Positions 9,000 to 18,754 of a DNA stretch of 41,142 nucleotides are shown here, piece by piece. Both the position numbers and the translations under genes were made by a program. Every line of letters begins with the position of its first letter. The first letter of the stretch is position 1. The notes under the pieces are model-generated. The model was not told where the DNA came from, ran no database searches, and saw only the letters and a program-made list of their open reading frames with translations. Origin of the DNA: Deltaproteobacteria bacterium (GTDB lineage: Bacteria > Desulfobacterota > Desulfobulbia > Desulfobulbales > Desulfocapsaceae); assembly GCA_019306075.1 (NCBI GenBank), contig JAFDME010000014.1, positions 1 through 41,142 of the forward strand, in the 5' to 3' direction.

Positions 9000-10115
9000 A
9001 TGAATATAAATGGAAAACGATACAGAACTATCTGGCCGGATCCCGGAAACAGTAGTGCTGTCTTCATTATTGACCAGCGCAGACTTCCCCACGAGTTCAT
9101 AATTGAACAGCTCAGCAGCCTTGAACAGAGTATTGCCGCAATAAAAGATATGCATGTCCGAGGTGCCGGGCTCATCGGGGCCACCGCCGCTTTTGGTATG
9201 TACCTCGCCTCTCTGCAGGCGCCTGATCATAATTTCTCCGATTTTATGATGAAAAGTGCGGACAGACTCAATCGCTGCAGGCCCACCGCCAGAAATCTCA
9301 AGTGGGCCACGGAGAGAATCCTCAGGGCTATGGCAAAAGCTGACCAGCCTGAAGAAAAAAGAACCATTGCCTTTTTAACAGCCTGTGCCATAGCCGACGA
9401 AGACGCGGAATTCTGCAGAAGACTTGGCGATTTCGGCCTTGAAATCATCAGAGAAATAAGCAAAAAGAAAGGCGGGAAAACCGTCAACATTCTCACCCAC
9501 TGTAACGCAGGGTGGCTTGCCTTTGTTGATTACGGCAGCGCAACGGCGCCAATCTATGCGGCAAGAGATGCCGGCATTGATATCCATGTCTGGGTTGACG
9601 AGACACGTCCCTGGAACCAGGGTGCCAAACTCACGGCATGGGAACTGCAGCAGGAAAATATCGCCAGCACCCTTATAACCGACAACGCGGGAGGACACCT
9701 GATGCAGCACGATTTGGTGGATCTTGTCCTCGTTGGCACCGATCGCACGACCCATACCGGCGATGTGGCAAACAAGATAGGCACCTACCTGAAAGCACTG
9801 GCTGCCCGTGACAATAACATTCCCTTTTATGTTGCTCTGCCATCATCAACTTTTGACTGGACACTTGACAAGGGGGTAGAAATTCCGATAGAACAAAGGT
9901 CAGGGGAAGAAGTTACTTCAATCTCCGGTGCAGATGAGAAAGGCAGGATTGTTACTATACAATTAACAGCTCCCGGAACCCGGGCAGCCAACTACAGCTT
10001 TGATGTAACTCCGGCGCGACTGGTTACAGGCCTTATCACTGAACGGGGAATTGTGAAAGCGGAGCGGGAGGAGATCCATAGACTCTTCCCTGAATGCGGC
10101 GTATTGTTAGAATAA
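9000..10115 (+). CDS. MtnA-like S-methyl-5-thioribose-1-phosphate isomerase family protein
   Basis: 371 aa; HVRGAGLIGATAAFG, THCNAGWLA, HVWVDETRPWNQGAKLTAWEL, ITDNAGGHLMQ, VGTDRTTHTGDVANKIGTY match MtnA. Confidence 0.88.
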   Translation: MNINGKRYRTIWPDPGNSSAVFIIDQRRLPHEFIIEQLSSLEQSIAAIKDMHVRGAGLIGATAAFGMYLASLQAPDHNFSDFMMKSADRLNRCRPTARNLKWATERILRAMAKADQPEEKRTIAFLTACAIADEDAEFCRRLGDFGLEIIREISKKKGGKTVNILTHCNAGWLAFVDYGSATAPIYAARDAGIDIHVWVDETRPWNQGAKLTAWELQQENIASTLITDNAGGHLMQHDLVDLVLVGTDRTTHTGDVANKIGTYLKALAARDNNIPFYVALPSSTFDWTLDKGVEIPIEQRSGEEVTSISGADEKGRIVTIQLTAPGTRAANYSFDVTPARLVTGLITERGIVKAEREEIHRLFPECGVLLE

Positions 10116-10130
10116 CTACAGGAAAAAAAT

Positions 10131-10511
10131 ATGACTACACAAGAACAGAGAAAATTCATCCGCTACGACGCATTGCATCTTCTTGATTACACAGTTCTGG
10201 ATGAAAATGGAGACGGCGGCGACTATTCCATGGGAAGGACCATCGATGTGAGTGTTGATGGCATCAAACTTGAAACAAGCATTCATATCCCGATGGACAG
10301 CAAACTCCTTATAACAATCGGTCTGGAGGACGACCTGGTGGATCTGAAAGGAATGGTCACCCATGAATCCCCCCACAATGGCCGTTTTCTCTCAGGAGTA
10401 GTCTTTCTCAAGGTCTCAAAAAACGGCAGACGTGTCTTTGCAAAATATGTGGAAGCTTTCCAGCGCAGAAAGGCTGAACTGAAAAAGCAGCAGGATAAGG
10501 CCGGACAGTAG
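10131..10511 (+). CDS. PilZ-domain protein (putative c-di-GMP binding)
   Basis: 126 aa; RKFIRYD ... DVSVDGIKLE fits RxxxR and DxSxxG PilZ signatures. Confidence 0.8.
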   Translation: MTTQEQRKFIRYDALHLLDYTVLDENGDGGDYSMGRTIDVSVDGIKLETSIHIPMDSKLLITIGLEDDLVDLKGMVTHESPHNGRFLSGVVFLKVSKNGRRVFAKYVEAFQRRKAELKKQQDKAGQ

Positions 10512-10520
10512 TCATCCTGC

Positions 10521-11933
10521 TCAGCTCTCATCCTGCCTGCCATACGCATCCTCGTAGCGAACGATATCATCTTCACCGAGGTAACTGCCAATCTGAACCT
10601 CGATCAGTTCCAGAGGGATCACACCGGGATTTTCCAGTCTGTGTCGGGTTCCTGCGGGAATATACGTCGACTGATTTTCATAGAGGAAGACTTTATCGTC
10701 ACCGTTGATTACCACGGCTGTACCGGCAACCACCACCCAATGCTCATAACGGTGGTGATGCTTCTGCAGCGATAATTTGGCTCCGGGATTCACCGTAATC
10801 CGCTTAATCTGAAAGCGCGGCTGTTCTTCCAGGACTGTATAACTCCCCCACGGTCTGTAGACAGTGCGATGCACACTGAACTCTCTTCTTTTTTCCTTTT
10901 TCAGACGGGTGACGATTTTTTTAACATCCTCCGATCGTGACAGGGGGGCAACCAGCACGGCGTCAGTAGTTTCAACAATCAGCGTATCTTCCATCCCCAC
11001 CGTTGCCACCAGCATCTCTTCCGCCCTGATCAGACAATTGCGGGTATCTTCTATTATTGTATTTCCAAGAGCCACATTCCCCATGTCATCTTTATCAAAG
11101 ACTTCCCACAGTGCACGCCAGGAACCAATATCGCTCCACCCAAGATCGGCGGATATGACTGCAGCATTAGCGGTCCTCTCCAGCAGGGCATAATCTATCG
11201 AGTCACTGGGACAGTTCTGCATGGCAGACTTTTCTAGCCTGAAAAAACGATCATCGACCTCGCCTTCTCTCACCGCCTCCGCCATGCTGGCGGCTATTTC
11301 CGGGGAAAATTTCTCCATTTCAGCCTTAAAGGTCTTTATGGAAAATGCAAACATGCCGCTGTTCCAGCAGTAGTTGCCGTCCTCAAAATATTGGAGGGCC
11401 AACTCAGCGTCAGGTTTCTCCTTAAAGGATGCAACCCTGACCCCCTCCCCGCACTCAATATATCCATACCCTGTCTCGGGGCGTGTGGGCTGTATACCAA
11501 AGGTGACAATAAAACCATCCGCGGCGAGAACCGCCGCCCGCAGAACAGCCTCGATAAATTTACTCTCATGGGCAACGACATGGTCCGCCGGCAAAACCAG
11601 GAGTACAGTCTCTTCATCCATCCCCCCGCAATATTCAGCGGCCGCACAAATTGCCGGCGCAGTATTTCTGCTCACGGGTTCCAGAAGAACAGTATAGTCA
11701 TTAAAGAGACCGAGCTCATCGATCTGCGATCTGGTTATAAATCTATGCTCTTCACCGACTACCACAACTGGAGAATGAGCGCCGGGAAGACTGCTCACAC
11801 GCCGCATGGTGGCCTGCAGCAATGAAAAATCACCGGTCAGCTGCAGAAGCTGCTTGGGATAGAGTTCACGAGACAGAGGCCACAATCTCGACCCGGTCCC
11901 CCCCGCCAGTATCACTGGTTGTATTTTTTCCAC
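10521..11933 (-). CDS. manC: Mannose-1-phosphate guanylyltransferase / mannose-6-phosphate isomerase
   Basis: 470 aa; VILAGGTGSRLWPLSRELYPKQ, FKEKPD, C-terminal cupin RPWGSYTVLEEQPRFQIKRITVNPGAKLSLQKHHHRYEHWVVV. Confidence 0.95.
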   Translation of the reverse strand: MEKIQPVILAGGTGSRLWPLSRELYPKQLLQLTGDFSLLQATMRRVSSLPGAHSPVVVVGEEHRFITRSQIDELGLFNDYTVLLEPVSRNTAPAICAAAEYCGGMDEETVLLVLPADHVVAHESKFIEAVLRAAVLAADGFIVTFGIQPTRPETGYGYIECGEGVRVASFKEKPDAELALQYFEDGNYCWNSGMFAFSIKTFKAEMEKFSPEIAASMAEAVREGEVDDRFFRLEKSAMQNCPSDSIDYALLERTANAAVISADLGWSDIGSWRALWEVFDKDDMGNVALGNTIIEDTRNCLIRAEEMLVATVGMEDTLIVETTDAVLVAPLSRSEDVKKIVTRLKKEKRREFSVHRTVYRPWGSYTVLEEQPRFQIKRITVNPGAKLSLQKHHHRYEHWVVVAGTAVVINGDDKVFLYENQSTYIPAGTRHRLENPGVIPLELIEVQIGSYLGEDDIVRYEDAYGRQDES

Positions 11934-12015
11934 TCTCTTCCTCTCTTTTTTAAACTCTATGAAAAGTCAATTACCACTCAAACTGAGCTATCAGTGGGTA
12001 CCTTTCTTTTAAATT

Positions 12016-12110
12016 AGCTGACAACAAGAGTTACAGGTACAGGCAAACAATCCCGCAGCGAGACACAAGCGTGGACGTTTGCCTGTACCATACTGTAACT
12101 CTGCGGGAAA
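12016..12110 (+). repeat. Structured dispersed repeat family, copy A (full length)
   Basis: AGCTGACAACAAGAGTTACAGGTACAGGCAAACAATCCCGCAGCGAGACACAAGCGTGGACGTTTGCCTGTACCATACTGTAACTCTGCGGGA; arms 12030-12048 / 12077-12099. Confidence 0.85.
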
Positions 12111-12119
12111 CATGATCTT

Positions 12120-13487
12120 TTACATTTTCCGCTTTATTAACTTCAGAATCTCCCCCGTCTTCTCTTTCATCAGTTCCACATCCCCCCGACTCTCAACATT
12201 AAGACGCAGCAGCGGTTCTGTATTTGATTTACGGATATTAAAGCGGAAGTTCTCGTAGGCAACAGATAAACCATCGGTATAATCTTTAATTCCATCATCA
12301 TACTTCTCTTCCACCGCACTGATAATTCCATCCGGATCATTAACCCTGTTATTAATCTCTCCTGAAACAGGAAATGCTGCAATTCTGTCGCGGATCAGCT
12401 CAGAAAGAGGAGCATCACTCCTGCTTAAAAGTGAGGCAACCAGAAGCCAGGGGATCATGCCCGAATCACAGTAACCAAAGTCCCTGAAGTAGTGATGGGC
12501 AGACATCTCACCCCCGTAAATTGCATCCTCCTTACGCATTCGCTCCTTAATAAAAGCATGACCTGTCCGGGTCATTATCGGAACTCCTCCAGCCTCCCTG
12601 ACCAGCTCTTCAGTATTCCATATCAGCCTGGGATCAAAAAGAATTTTCGCCCCTTTCTCTTTTTTCAGCATCTCAACAGCAAGGAGGCCGACGATATAAT
12701 ATCCCTCAATAAAATTCCCCTTCTCATCCCAAAAAAAACAGCGGTCAAAATCACCATCCCAGCCGATGCCCATATCCGCACCATGCTGCCGAACCATATC
12801 CGCGGTCTCGGCCCTGTTCTGCGGAAGAAGCGGATTCGGCACTCCGTGGGGGAAAGTGCCATCCGGATCATGATGCATCTTAATAAAGGTAAATGGCAGG
12901 AAGGGTTCCAGAAGATCGACGATGGCGCCTGCACAGCCATTACCACTGTTTACCACAACGGTAAGAGGCTTCAGCCTCTTCGTATCAACGTAAGTCAGCA
13001 GATGCTCAACATATTTTTTCTTATTGTCAAGATCCTCTTTGCTGCCGCTCTTTTCTGCCTCCACCGGCAGAGAATCCGTTACAATCATTTCTGCCATATC
13101 CTGCAAACCTGACTCACCGGTCACCGGCCGGGCTCCCCGGACAACAAATTTCATACCGTTGTAATCGGCGGGATTGTGGCTGGCGGTGACAATCACTCCC
13201 CCGTCAACACCGGACTCTTCCATACTGAACGCTGCATGATATATTTCCTCGGTACCACAGAGACCAAGATCAATCACCTCAACACCCATACTCTGAAGAC
13301 CGGCTGTAAGTGCATCGGCAATCTCCATGCTGCTGAGCCGGATATCATGTCCGACAACCACTTTTCTCAGCTTGAAAACGGCGGCATAGGCCCTGCCGAT
13401 CTTTTCTGCGAGTTCAGCGTTCAGTTCTTCAGGGACCTTACCCCTTATATCGTAGGCTTTAAAACAGGGAGGCAGAGTCAGTTCCAT
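12120..13487 (-). CDS. manB: Phosphomannomutase / phosphoglucomutase
   Basis: 455 aa; FKAYDIRGKVPEELN, VTASHNPADYNGMK, GDFDRCFFWDEKG. Confidence 0.93.
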   Translation of the reverse strand: MELTLPPCFKAYDIRGKVPEELNAELAEKIGRAYAAVFKLRKVVVGHDIRLSSMEIADALTAGLQSMGVEVIDLGLCGTEEIYHAAFSMEESGVDGGVIVTASHNPADYNGMKFVVRGARPVTGESGLQDMAEMIVTDSLPVEAEKSGSKEDLDNKKKYVEHLLTYVDTKRLKPLTVVVNSGNGCAGAIVDLLEPFLPFTFIKMHHDPDGTFPHGVPNPLLPQNRAETADMVRQHGADMGIGWDGDFDRCFFWDEKGNFIEGYYIVGLLAVEMLKKEKGAKILFDPRLIWNTEELVREAGGVPIMTRTGHAFIKERMRKEDAIYGGEMSAHHYFRDFGYCDSGMIPWLLVASLLSRSDAPLSELIRDRIAAFPVSGEINNRVNDPDGIISAVEEKYDDGIKDYTDGLSVAYENFRFNIRKSNTEPLLRLNVESRGDVELMKEKTGEILKLIKRKM

Positions 13488-13742
13488 TTTTTTCTTCCCT
13501 TTTAATTACGCCTGATTATATTCACTGTCAGTTAGTGCCTTACTGGCAAACTTCTGTAACAAAAAACAAGAACTTGAGGCGTGTATTTTGAAATTATATG
13601 CCGATGTAAATCACCATGGTACTTATCCAGGCTTTTCAAAACTCCAATTTCTTCGGGTTGGAAACCACATTTAAATAAAACCACGTTTTACTGCAATAAT
13701 CAACCGAATCAGACAAACAATAATGACACAACTAGAGAGAAT

Positions 13743-14621
13743 ATGAAGGGAATTATACTTGCCGGGGGATCAGGCACCAGACTCTACCCTCTGACCAAAG
13801 TTATCTCAAAGCAGATGATCCCGGTGTATGACAAGCCGATGATTTTTTATCCCCTGTCAGTACTGATGCTTGCCGGTATCAGGGAAATCCTTATCATCTC
13901 AACCCCAAAAGATCTACCCGGCTTCAGGGAACTGTTTCAGGACGGCTCCCATCTCGGGCTCTCACTCAGTTATGCCGAGCAGCCCCGGCCCGAGGGACTG
14001 GCACAGGCCTTTCTCATAGGAGAGGAATTTATCGGCAATGACCCGGTCTGCCTTATCCTGGGGGACAATATCTTTTTTGGCCCCGGTTTCTCCTCAATCC
14101 TGCAGGAGTGTTCCCGGCTGACCAGTGGCGGACTCATCTTCGGTTACCTGGTTAAGGATCCGGAACGCTACGGAGTTGTTGAGTTTGATGAAAAAAACAG
14201 GGCCATTGGTATCGAAGAAAAACCGGAGATACCAAAGTCAAAATACGCGGTCCCCGGCCTCTACTTTTATGACAATGATGTAGTCTCCATTGCCCGGCAG
14301 GTTAAGCCCTCCCACAGAGGAGAGCTGGAGATAACAGATATCAACAATGAATATCTCCACCGTGGATCACTTCAGGTCCAGCCCCTCGGCAGAGGCTTCT
14401 GCTGGCTTGACACAGGTACCCACGAATCCCTCCAGCAGGCATCCAGTTATGTACAGGCCGTTCAAGACAGACAGGGCCTTAAAATTGCCTGTATAGAGGA
14501 GATCGCCTATCAGCTCGGCTATATCACCATTGACCAGATGGAGGCTCTCGCAACCGATATGCTGAAAAATCAGTATGGCCAGTATATCACCGATATAGTC
14601 GCCGAAGAAAAACTTAAATAG
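13743..14621 (+). CDS. rmlA: Glucose-1-phosphate thymidylyltransferase
   Basis: [54 protein letters not shown]...; start moved from 13581 to 13743 by homology. Confidence 0.95.
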   Translation: MKGIILAGGSGTRLYPLTKVISKQMIPVYDKPMIFYPLSVLMLAGIREILIISTPKDLPGFRELFQDGSHLGLSLSYAEQPRPEGLAQAFLIGEEFIGNDPVCLILGDNIFFGPGFSSILQECSRLTSGGLIFGYLVKDPERYGVVEFDEKNRAIGIEEKPEIPKSKYAVPGLYFYDNDVVSIARQVKPSHRGELEITDINNEYLHRGSLQVQPLGRGFCWLDTGTHESLQQASSYVQAVQDRQGLKIACIEEIAYQLGYITIDQMEALATDMLKNQYGQYITDIVAEEKLK

Positions 14622-14640
14622 TACAATTACAGGGAATTAT

Positions 14641-15522
14641 ATGAAAATAGTGATTATTGGGAAAAATGGCCAGCTTGGCACTGATTGCCTCACCCTGCTC
14701 TCCAAAGACCATCAGACGGCAGGTTGCGATATTCCGGAAATCAATATTGGTGATAGAGAGAATGTTGACCGGTTTATGGAGAAAAATCAGCCCGATGTTA
14801 TAATCAACTGCGCCGCATACACGGCAGTGGATAATTGTGAAAAAGAAGTTGATCTGACATGGCAGGTCAATGCCCAGGGACCCAAATATCTGGCCCAGGC
14901 TGCTGCGCGGTTAAACAGCAGACTGATCCATATCTCGACAGACTATGTCTTTGATGGTTACAGGGAAGTACCTGATCCCTACCTGGAGACCGACACGCCT
15001 AATCCGCTGTCCCAGTACGGTAAAAGCAAACTGGCTGGCGAGGAGATGGTAACCGGATATGCTCCGGATCATGCTATCCTGCGCACCGCCTGGCTCTACT
15101 CAGCCTTTGGCGGAAACTTTCTCAAGACAATGCTCAAACTTGCGCTGAGCGACCCGGAGAGGGAGCTGAAAGTGGTCGACGACCAGTATGGCTCTCTCAC
15201 ATGGTCCTATACCCTCGCCCTGCAGATACAAAAACTGGTGCAATCCGATCTCCAGGGTATCATGCACACCACGGCGGAGGGATATTCCTCCTGGTATGGA
15301 GCAGCATGTTATTTCCTCGACGGCATGGACGTACCGTACAATATTCGTCCCTGTACCACTGCCGAATACCCCACCCCCGCACACAGGCCTGCAAATTCAA
15401 TCCTTGCCAACAAGGTACTGCTGGACGCGGGACTATCCACCTTTGTCAGCTGGCAGGAGGATATTGATACATTTATTGCCAGATACAGGGAGCAGCTCCT
15501 TGCGGAGGCTCTGGGGAATTAA
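14641..15522 (+). CDS. rmlD: dTDP-4-dehydrorhamnose reductase
   Basis: 293 aa; GKNGQLG, INCAAYTAVDNCE, ISTDYVFDG, PLSQYGKSKLAGE. Confidence 0.93.
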   Translation: MKIVIIGKNGQLGTDCLTLLSKDHQTAGCDIPEINIGDRENVDRFMEKNQPDVIINCAAYTAVDNCEKEVDLTWQVNAQGPKYLAQAAARLNSRLIHISTDYVFDGYREVPDPYLETDTPNPLSQYGKSKLAGEEMVTGYAPDHAILRTAWLYSAFGGNFLKTMLKLALSDPERELKVVDDQYGSLTWSYTLALQIQKLVQSDLQGIMHTTAEGYSSWYGAACYFLDGMDVPYNIRPCTTAEYPTPAHRPANSILANKVLLDAGLSTFVSWQEDIDTFIARYREQLLAEALGN

Positions 15523-16307
15523 CCCTCTCGCGGAGGATGGGCAGCAAATTTTATCAGCTCAACCTCCCCGGCAGCCCCCATCAGCTCATTACAGATAACC
15601 ACCACGCCTCTGACCCCTTCAATCCCCCGGCCGATTTCAAGGGCCTTTTTTACCCCCCCGTCACCGCCTGCAGTCTTGCCAACTTCATTGCCAAGACGCG
15701 TGGCCACAGCATCGGCAAGAGCAGTGGAACCGGCAATCACTGTCACCGAATCGGCCTTTCCAAAACTCAGGGAATGACCGACGGTCCCGGAAGATGTACA
15801 GACCCCGACAGGCATTTGCGCGGCCCTGAGACAAACGCCGACCCGGTTACTTAAAGGAGACTCTCCGGCAAAAATCGCCACCCGGCAATCAGAAGTTCGC
15901 TGAAGAAAAATATCCCCGCCATTTTCCACCATCACCTCCCGGCACCCTTTTTTTATAAGAGCCCTGCCCACATACTCAGCAATTGTACCGGCTACCGCAG
16001 CCATCGGCCCCACCCCTGCCTGCAGTGTCGCATCAAGCATCTCTTTTATAAGAGGAGGTGCCTGGCCGTCAGAAGGGAGGGGAACCAGAGAGTGGAGAAA
16101 CTGAGGATTTTTCCCAATATAGTCTTCCACCTGCAGCCTGTACTGCAGAGCCAGATCCTTGCCGCAACCACTCACATCCCGATCTGCAAGAATATGAAGA
16201 TCTGTATCCGTTACCCGTGCATAGGAGGAAACAAGGTCTCCTGCTGCAACCTGGCTGCGGTACCCTCGATCAACATAGGAACCCGGTTCCCTTCGCCTCT
16301 CAGCCAT
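15519..16307 (-). CDS. UPF0280 family protein (ApbE-like fold)
   Basis: 262 aa; GVGPMAAVAGTIAEYVGRALI...VMVENGGDIFL...GVCTSSGTVGHSLSFGKADSVTVIA. Confidence 0.85.
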   Translation of the reverse strand: MAERRREPGSYVDRGYRSQVAAGDLVSSYARVTDTDLHILADRDVSGCGKDLALQYRLQVEDYIGKNPQFLHSLVPLPSDGQAPPLIKEMLDATLQAGVGPMAAVAGTIAEYVGRALIKKGCREVMVENGGDIFLQRTSDCRVAIFAGESPLSNRVGVCLRAAQMPVGVCTSSGTVGHSLSFGKADSVTVIAGSTALADAVATRLGNEVGKTAGGDGGVKKALEIGRGIEGVRGVVVICNELMGAAGEVELIKFAAHPPREG

Positions 16308-16310
16308 GGA

Positions 16311-16964
16311 CTAATTACTCTTCGGAGGTGCTGCAGGAGGTGATGTCGGACGACTGACAGCGGGTGGGGAAACCGTCCCCCCTCCACTCTCTGCAGATTT
16401 TTTAGGGGCAGGCTGAAGGTATTCTTTTACCGCATCAAGAGAGATTGCCGGCTTGTGTTGAATAAGGGCTTTGCGGACATTTTCATTACGTATCAGTTCC
16501 CTGGCAACGTCTGTGGCATCACCCAGGACACCACAGGTGAGACAGTTGCGCAGCATCTGATTTTCAGGGGCAAGAAATGCTCCAAGCCCCATATGCAGAA
16601 GAATCACCAGAATAACCGCTTTGGCAAAACCGACAACGGCCCCCAGCAGACGGTCAAACCAGCTGGTAAAGGTAAGCTGAACAATATGGCGAAGAACCTT
16701 GCCCAGGAGTAAAACCACAACATATGTGACCAGGAACAGAACGAGGTAACTTGCAAGGAATACTACCTTGGGGTTATCCGATATACCTCGCAATAGCGGC
16801 AGGATTCTGTCATGATACTGACTGGCAGCAAAATAACCAAAATAGAGCGCAAAAAGCCCGGTAATCTGCCTGAGGAAACCAAGCCATATACCGCGACCGA
16901 TCAATAAACCAAACAGGGCAATTACAATAAGATCATAAACTGTCATTCCGGCTATGATATCCAT
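16311..16964 (-). CDS. CvpA family membrane protein
   Basis: 217 aa; MTVYDLIVIALFGLLIGRGIWLGFLRQITGLFALYFGYFAA..., multiple TM segments, LTFTSWFDRLLGAVVGFAKAVI. Confidence 0.82.
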   Translation of the reverse strand: MDIIAGMTVYDLIVIALFGLLIGRGIWLGFLRQITGLFALYFGYFAASQYHDRILPLLRGISDNPKVVFLASYLVLFLVTYVVVLLLGKVLRHIVQLTFTSWFDRLLGAVVGFAKAVILVILLHMGLGAFLAPENQMLRNCLTCGVLGDATDVARELIRNENVRKALIQHKPAISLDAVKEYLQPAPKKSAESGGGTVSPPAVSRPTSPPAAPPKSN

Positions 16965-17141
16965 GATACTCCTCTACTCAAACTGTTAAAAAATTCAGAT
17001 AAACCGGGATTATACTACATATGCAGATTTCAGCAGATGCACTCCGGACCACACCCTGCCCCGAAAAGTAGCAAGAACTGTTGAAACTGCAAGCTTTTTC
17101 AGTAACTGCAAACAGACACCCGGAAAAAGTACAGCAGCGCC

Positions 17142-17900
17142 ATGCCAACAGATTTCTTTCCTCCTCAACTGAGCGAAACTCTCAGAGAAATTTTCGCTTC
17201 CGTTCCCTTTTCACCGGCCATCATCAAAATGATTGGTGCAGAAGAGAACATTACCCCCGCTTTTCTCTGCCCCGGGGAGCAGACTCAGCTGCAGAGCTAT
17301 AAATTTCCCAAAAGACGCTCTGAATTTCTGAGCGGCAGGATCTGTGCCAAACTGGCAGCATCGCACTACTTGCAGGAGCATCTTCATAACCTGCCTGAAA
17401 TGGAACAGATAGAAATATGTAACAGTGAAAGCGGACGCCCTTTCCTCTCACTTCATCCGCCCCGGCCATTCATTCCTCCCGAAATCTCAATCTCTCACAG
17501 CAGCGGATACGCGGCGGCAATAGCAGCACAACACCGCTGCGGTATCGATATTCAAAAACAGGCAAAAAGTCTGATAAAAGTGAAGGAAAGATATTGCGGC
17601 GCGAGGGAATATGCTCTTCTTACCCAAATCATAAAAAAAGAAGATGAACTCGCGCGGCTGGCCCTCCTGTGGGCGGCGAAAGAGGCAATACAGAAAACCT
17701 TCAGCACAAAAAGCGGCGTCGTTGCCTTTTCCGGTATACGGTTGCAGGCGGGTGAGGAAATTAATGGCGGATGTCTGGTCTTTTCTTTCTCACTGCCACC
17801 CGGAAATAAACAGTATGGACAAAAAAATATCAGGGTTGCCGCTGTAACTTTTGCAGACTATGGTGTAGCTGTGTCCATATCCGAAAAGGGGACAAACTGA
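17142..17900 (+). CDS. 4'-phosphopantetheinyl transferase superfamily protein
   Basis: 252 aa; SISHSSGYAAAIAA, GIDIQ, WAAKEAIQKTF motifs. Confidence 0.87.
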   Translation: MPTDFFPPQLSETLREIFASVPFSPAIIKMIGAEENITPAFLCPGEQTQLQSYKFPKRRSEFLSGRICAKLAASHYLQEHLHNLPEMEQIEICNSESGRPFLSLHPPRPFIPPEISISHSSGYAAAIAAQHRCGIDIQKQAKSLIKVKERYCGAREYALLTQIIKKEDELARLALLWAAKEAIQKTFSTKSGVVAFSGIRLQAGEEINGGCLVFSFSLPPGNKQYGQKNIRVAAVTFADYGVAVSISEKGTN

Positions 17901-18730
17901 TGCCTGAACTGCCCGAGGTGGAGGTGATCTGTCGGGGAATTCGCCCCTTTCTGCTGAACCGGACAATCAGGGAAATCCATCACAGCGGGAAAAAGCTGCG
18001 ACGGGACGTTCCAGTAACAGCACTCAATGAAGAACTGATTAACAGCCGGGTTGCAGCTGTTGAACGGAGAGCAAAATACCTGCTGATCCGCTTTGATACC
18101 TCCGCCCTGCTGATCTTCCATTTTGGTATGACGGGCAATCTGGGTATCTTCTCCCCGCACAGTCCGACGGCAAAACATGACCACCTTCGTCTGCGGCTTG
18201 ACAATGAAACGGAGTTGCGTTTCAACGACACCAGAAGGTTCGGATCGATCTCCCTTATCCGTCCCGGTGAACAGGGCACAGTCGAACGTGATTTTTTCAA
18301 AAACAGCGGCCCTGAACCATTTACAGATAAATTCAGCGGCAAATATCTGCAACAGCTTGCCAAAGGTAAACAACAGCCGGTGAAAGTGTTTATCATGACC
18401 AGCCGGACCGTAGCAGGAATTGGTAATATCTACGCCAGCGAGAGTCTCTTTGCTGCAGGCATCCGCCCTTCCCGCAAAATAAAACAGATCTCCCTGCAGA
18501 GCTGGAACAGGCTCGCAGCTGAAATCCGCAAGGTGCTGAAAGAGGCTATTTCCTGCGGCGGTTCAACCATCAGTGACTTTGTCAATGCCAGCCAGGAAAA
18601 AGGGTATTTCCAGATGAACTTCAAGGTCTATGGCCGGTCAGGGGAAAGCTGCCTGAAATGTTCCTCCTCCATCAAAAAACAGACTATTGGAGGGCGGGCC
18701 AGCTACTACTGTCCAAAATGCCAGAAATAA
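17900..18730 (+). CDS. mutM: Formamidopyrimidine-DNA glycosylase
   Basis: MPELPEVEVICRGI N-terminus; C-terminal zinc finger CLKCSSSIKKQTIGGRASYYCPKCQ; start overlaps the PPTase stop. Confidence 0.96.
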   Translation: MPELPEVEVICRGIRPFLLNRTIREIHHSGKKLRRDVPVTALNEELINSRVAAVERRAKYLLIRFDTSALLIFHFGMTGNLGIFSPHSPTAKHDHLRLRLDNETELRFNDTRRFGSISLIRPGEQGTVERDFFKNSGPEPFTDKFSGKYLQQLAKGKQQPVKVFIMTSRTVAGIGNIYASESLFAAGIRPSRKIKQISLQSWNRLAAEIRKVLKEAISCGGSTISDFVNASQEKGYFQMNFKVYGRSGESCLKCSSSIKKQTIGGRASYYCPKCQK

Positions 18731-18754
18731 GGGTGTCATCAGCGTAGCCGGAAA

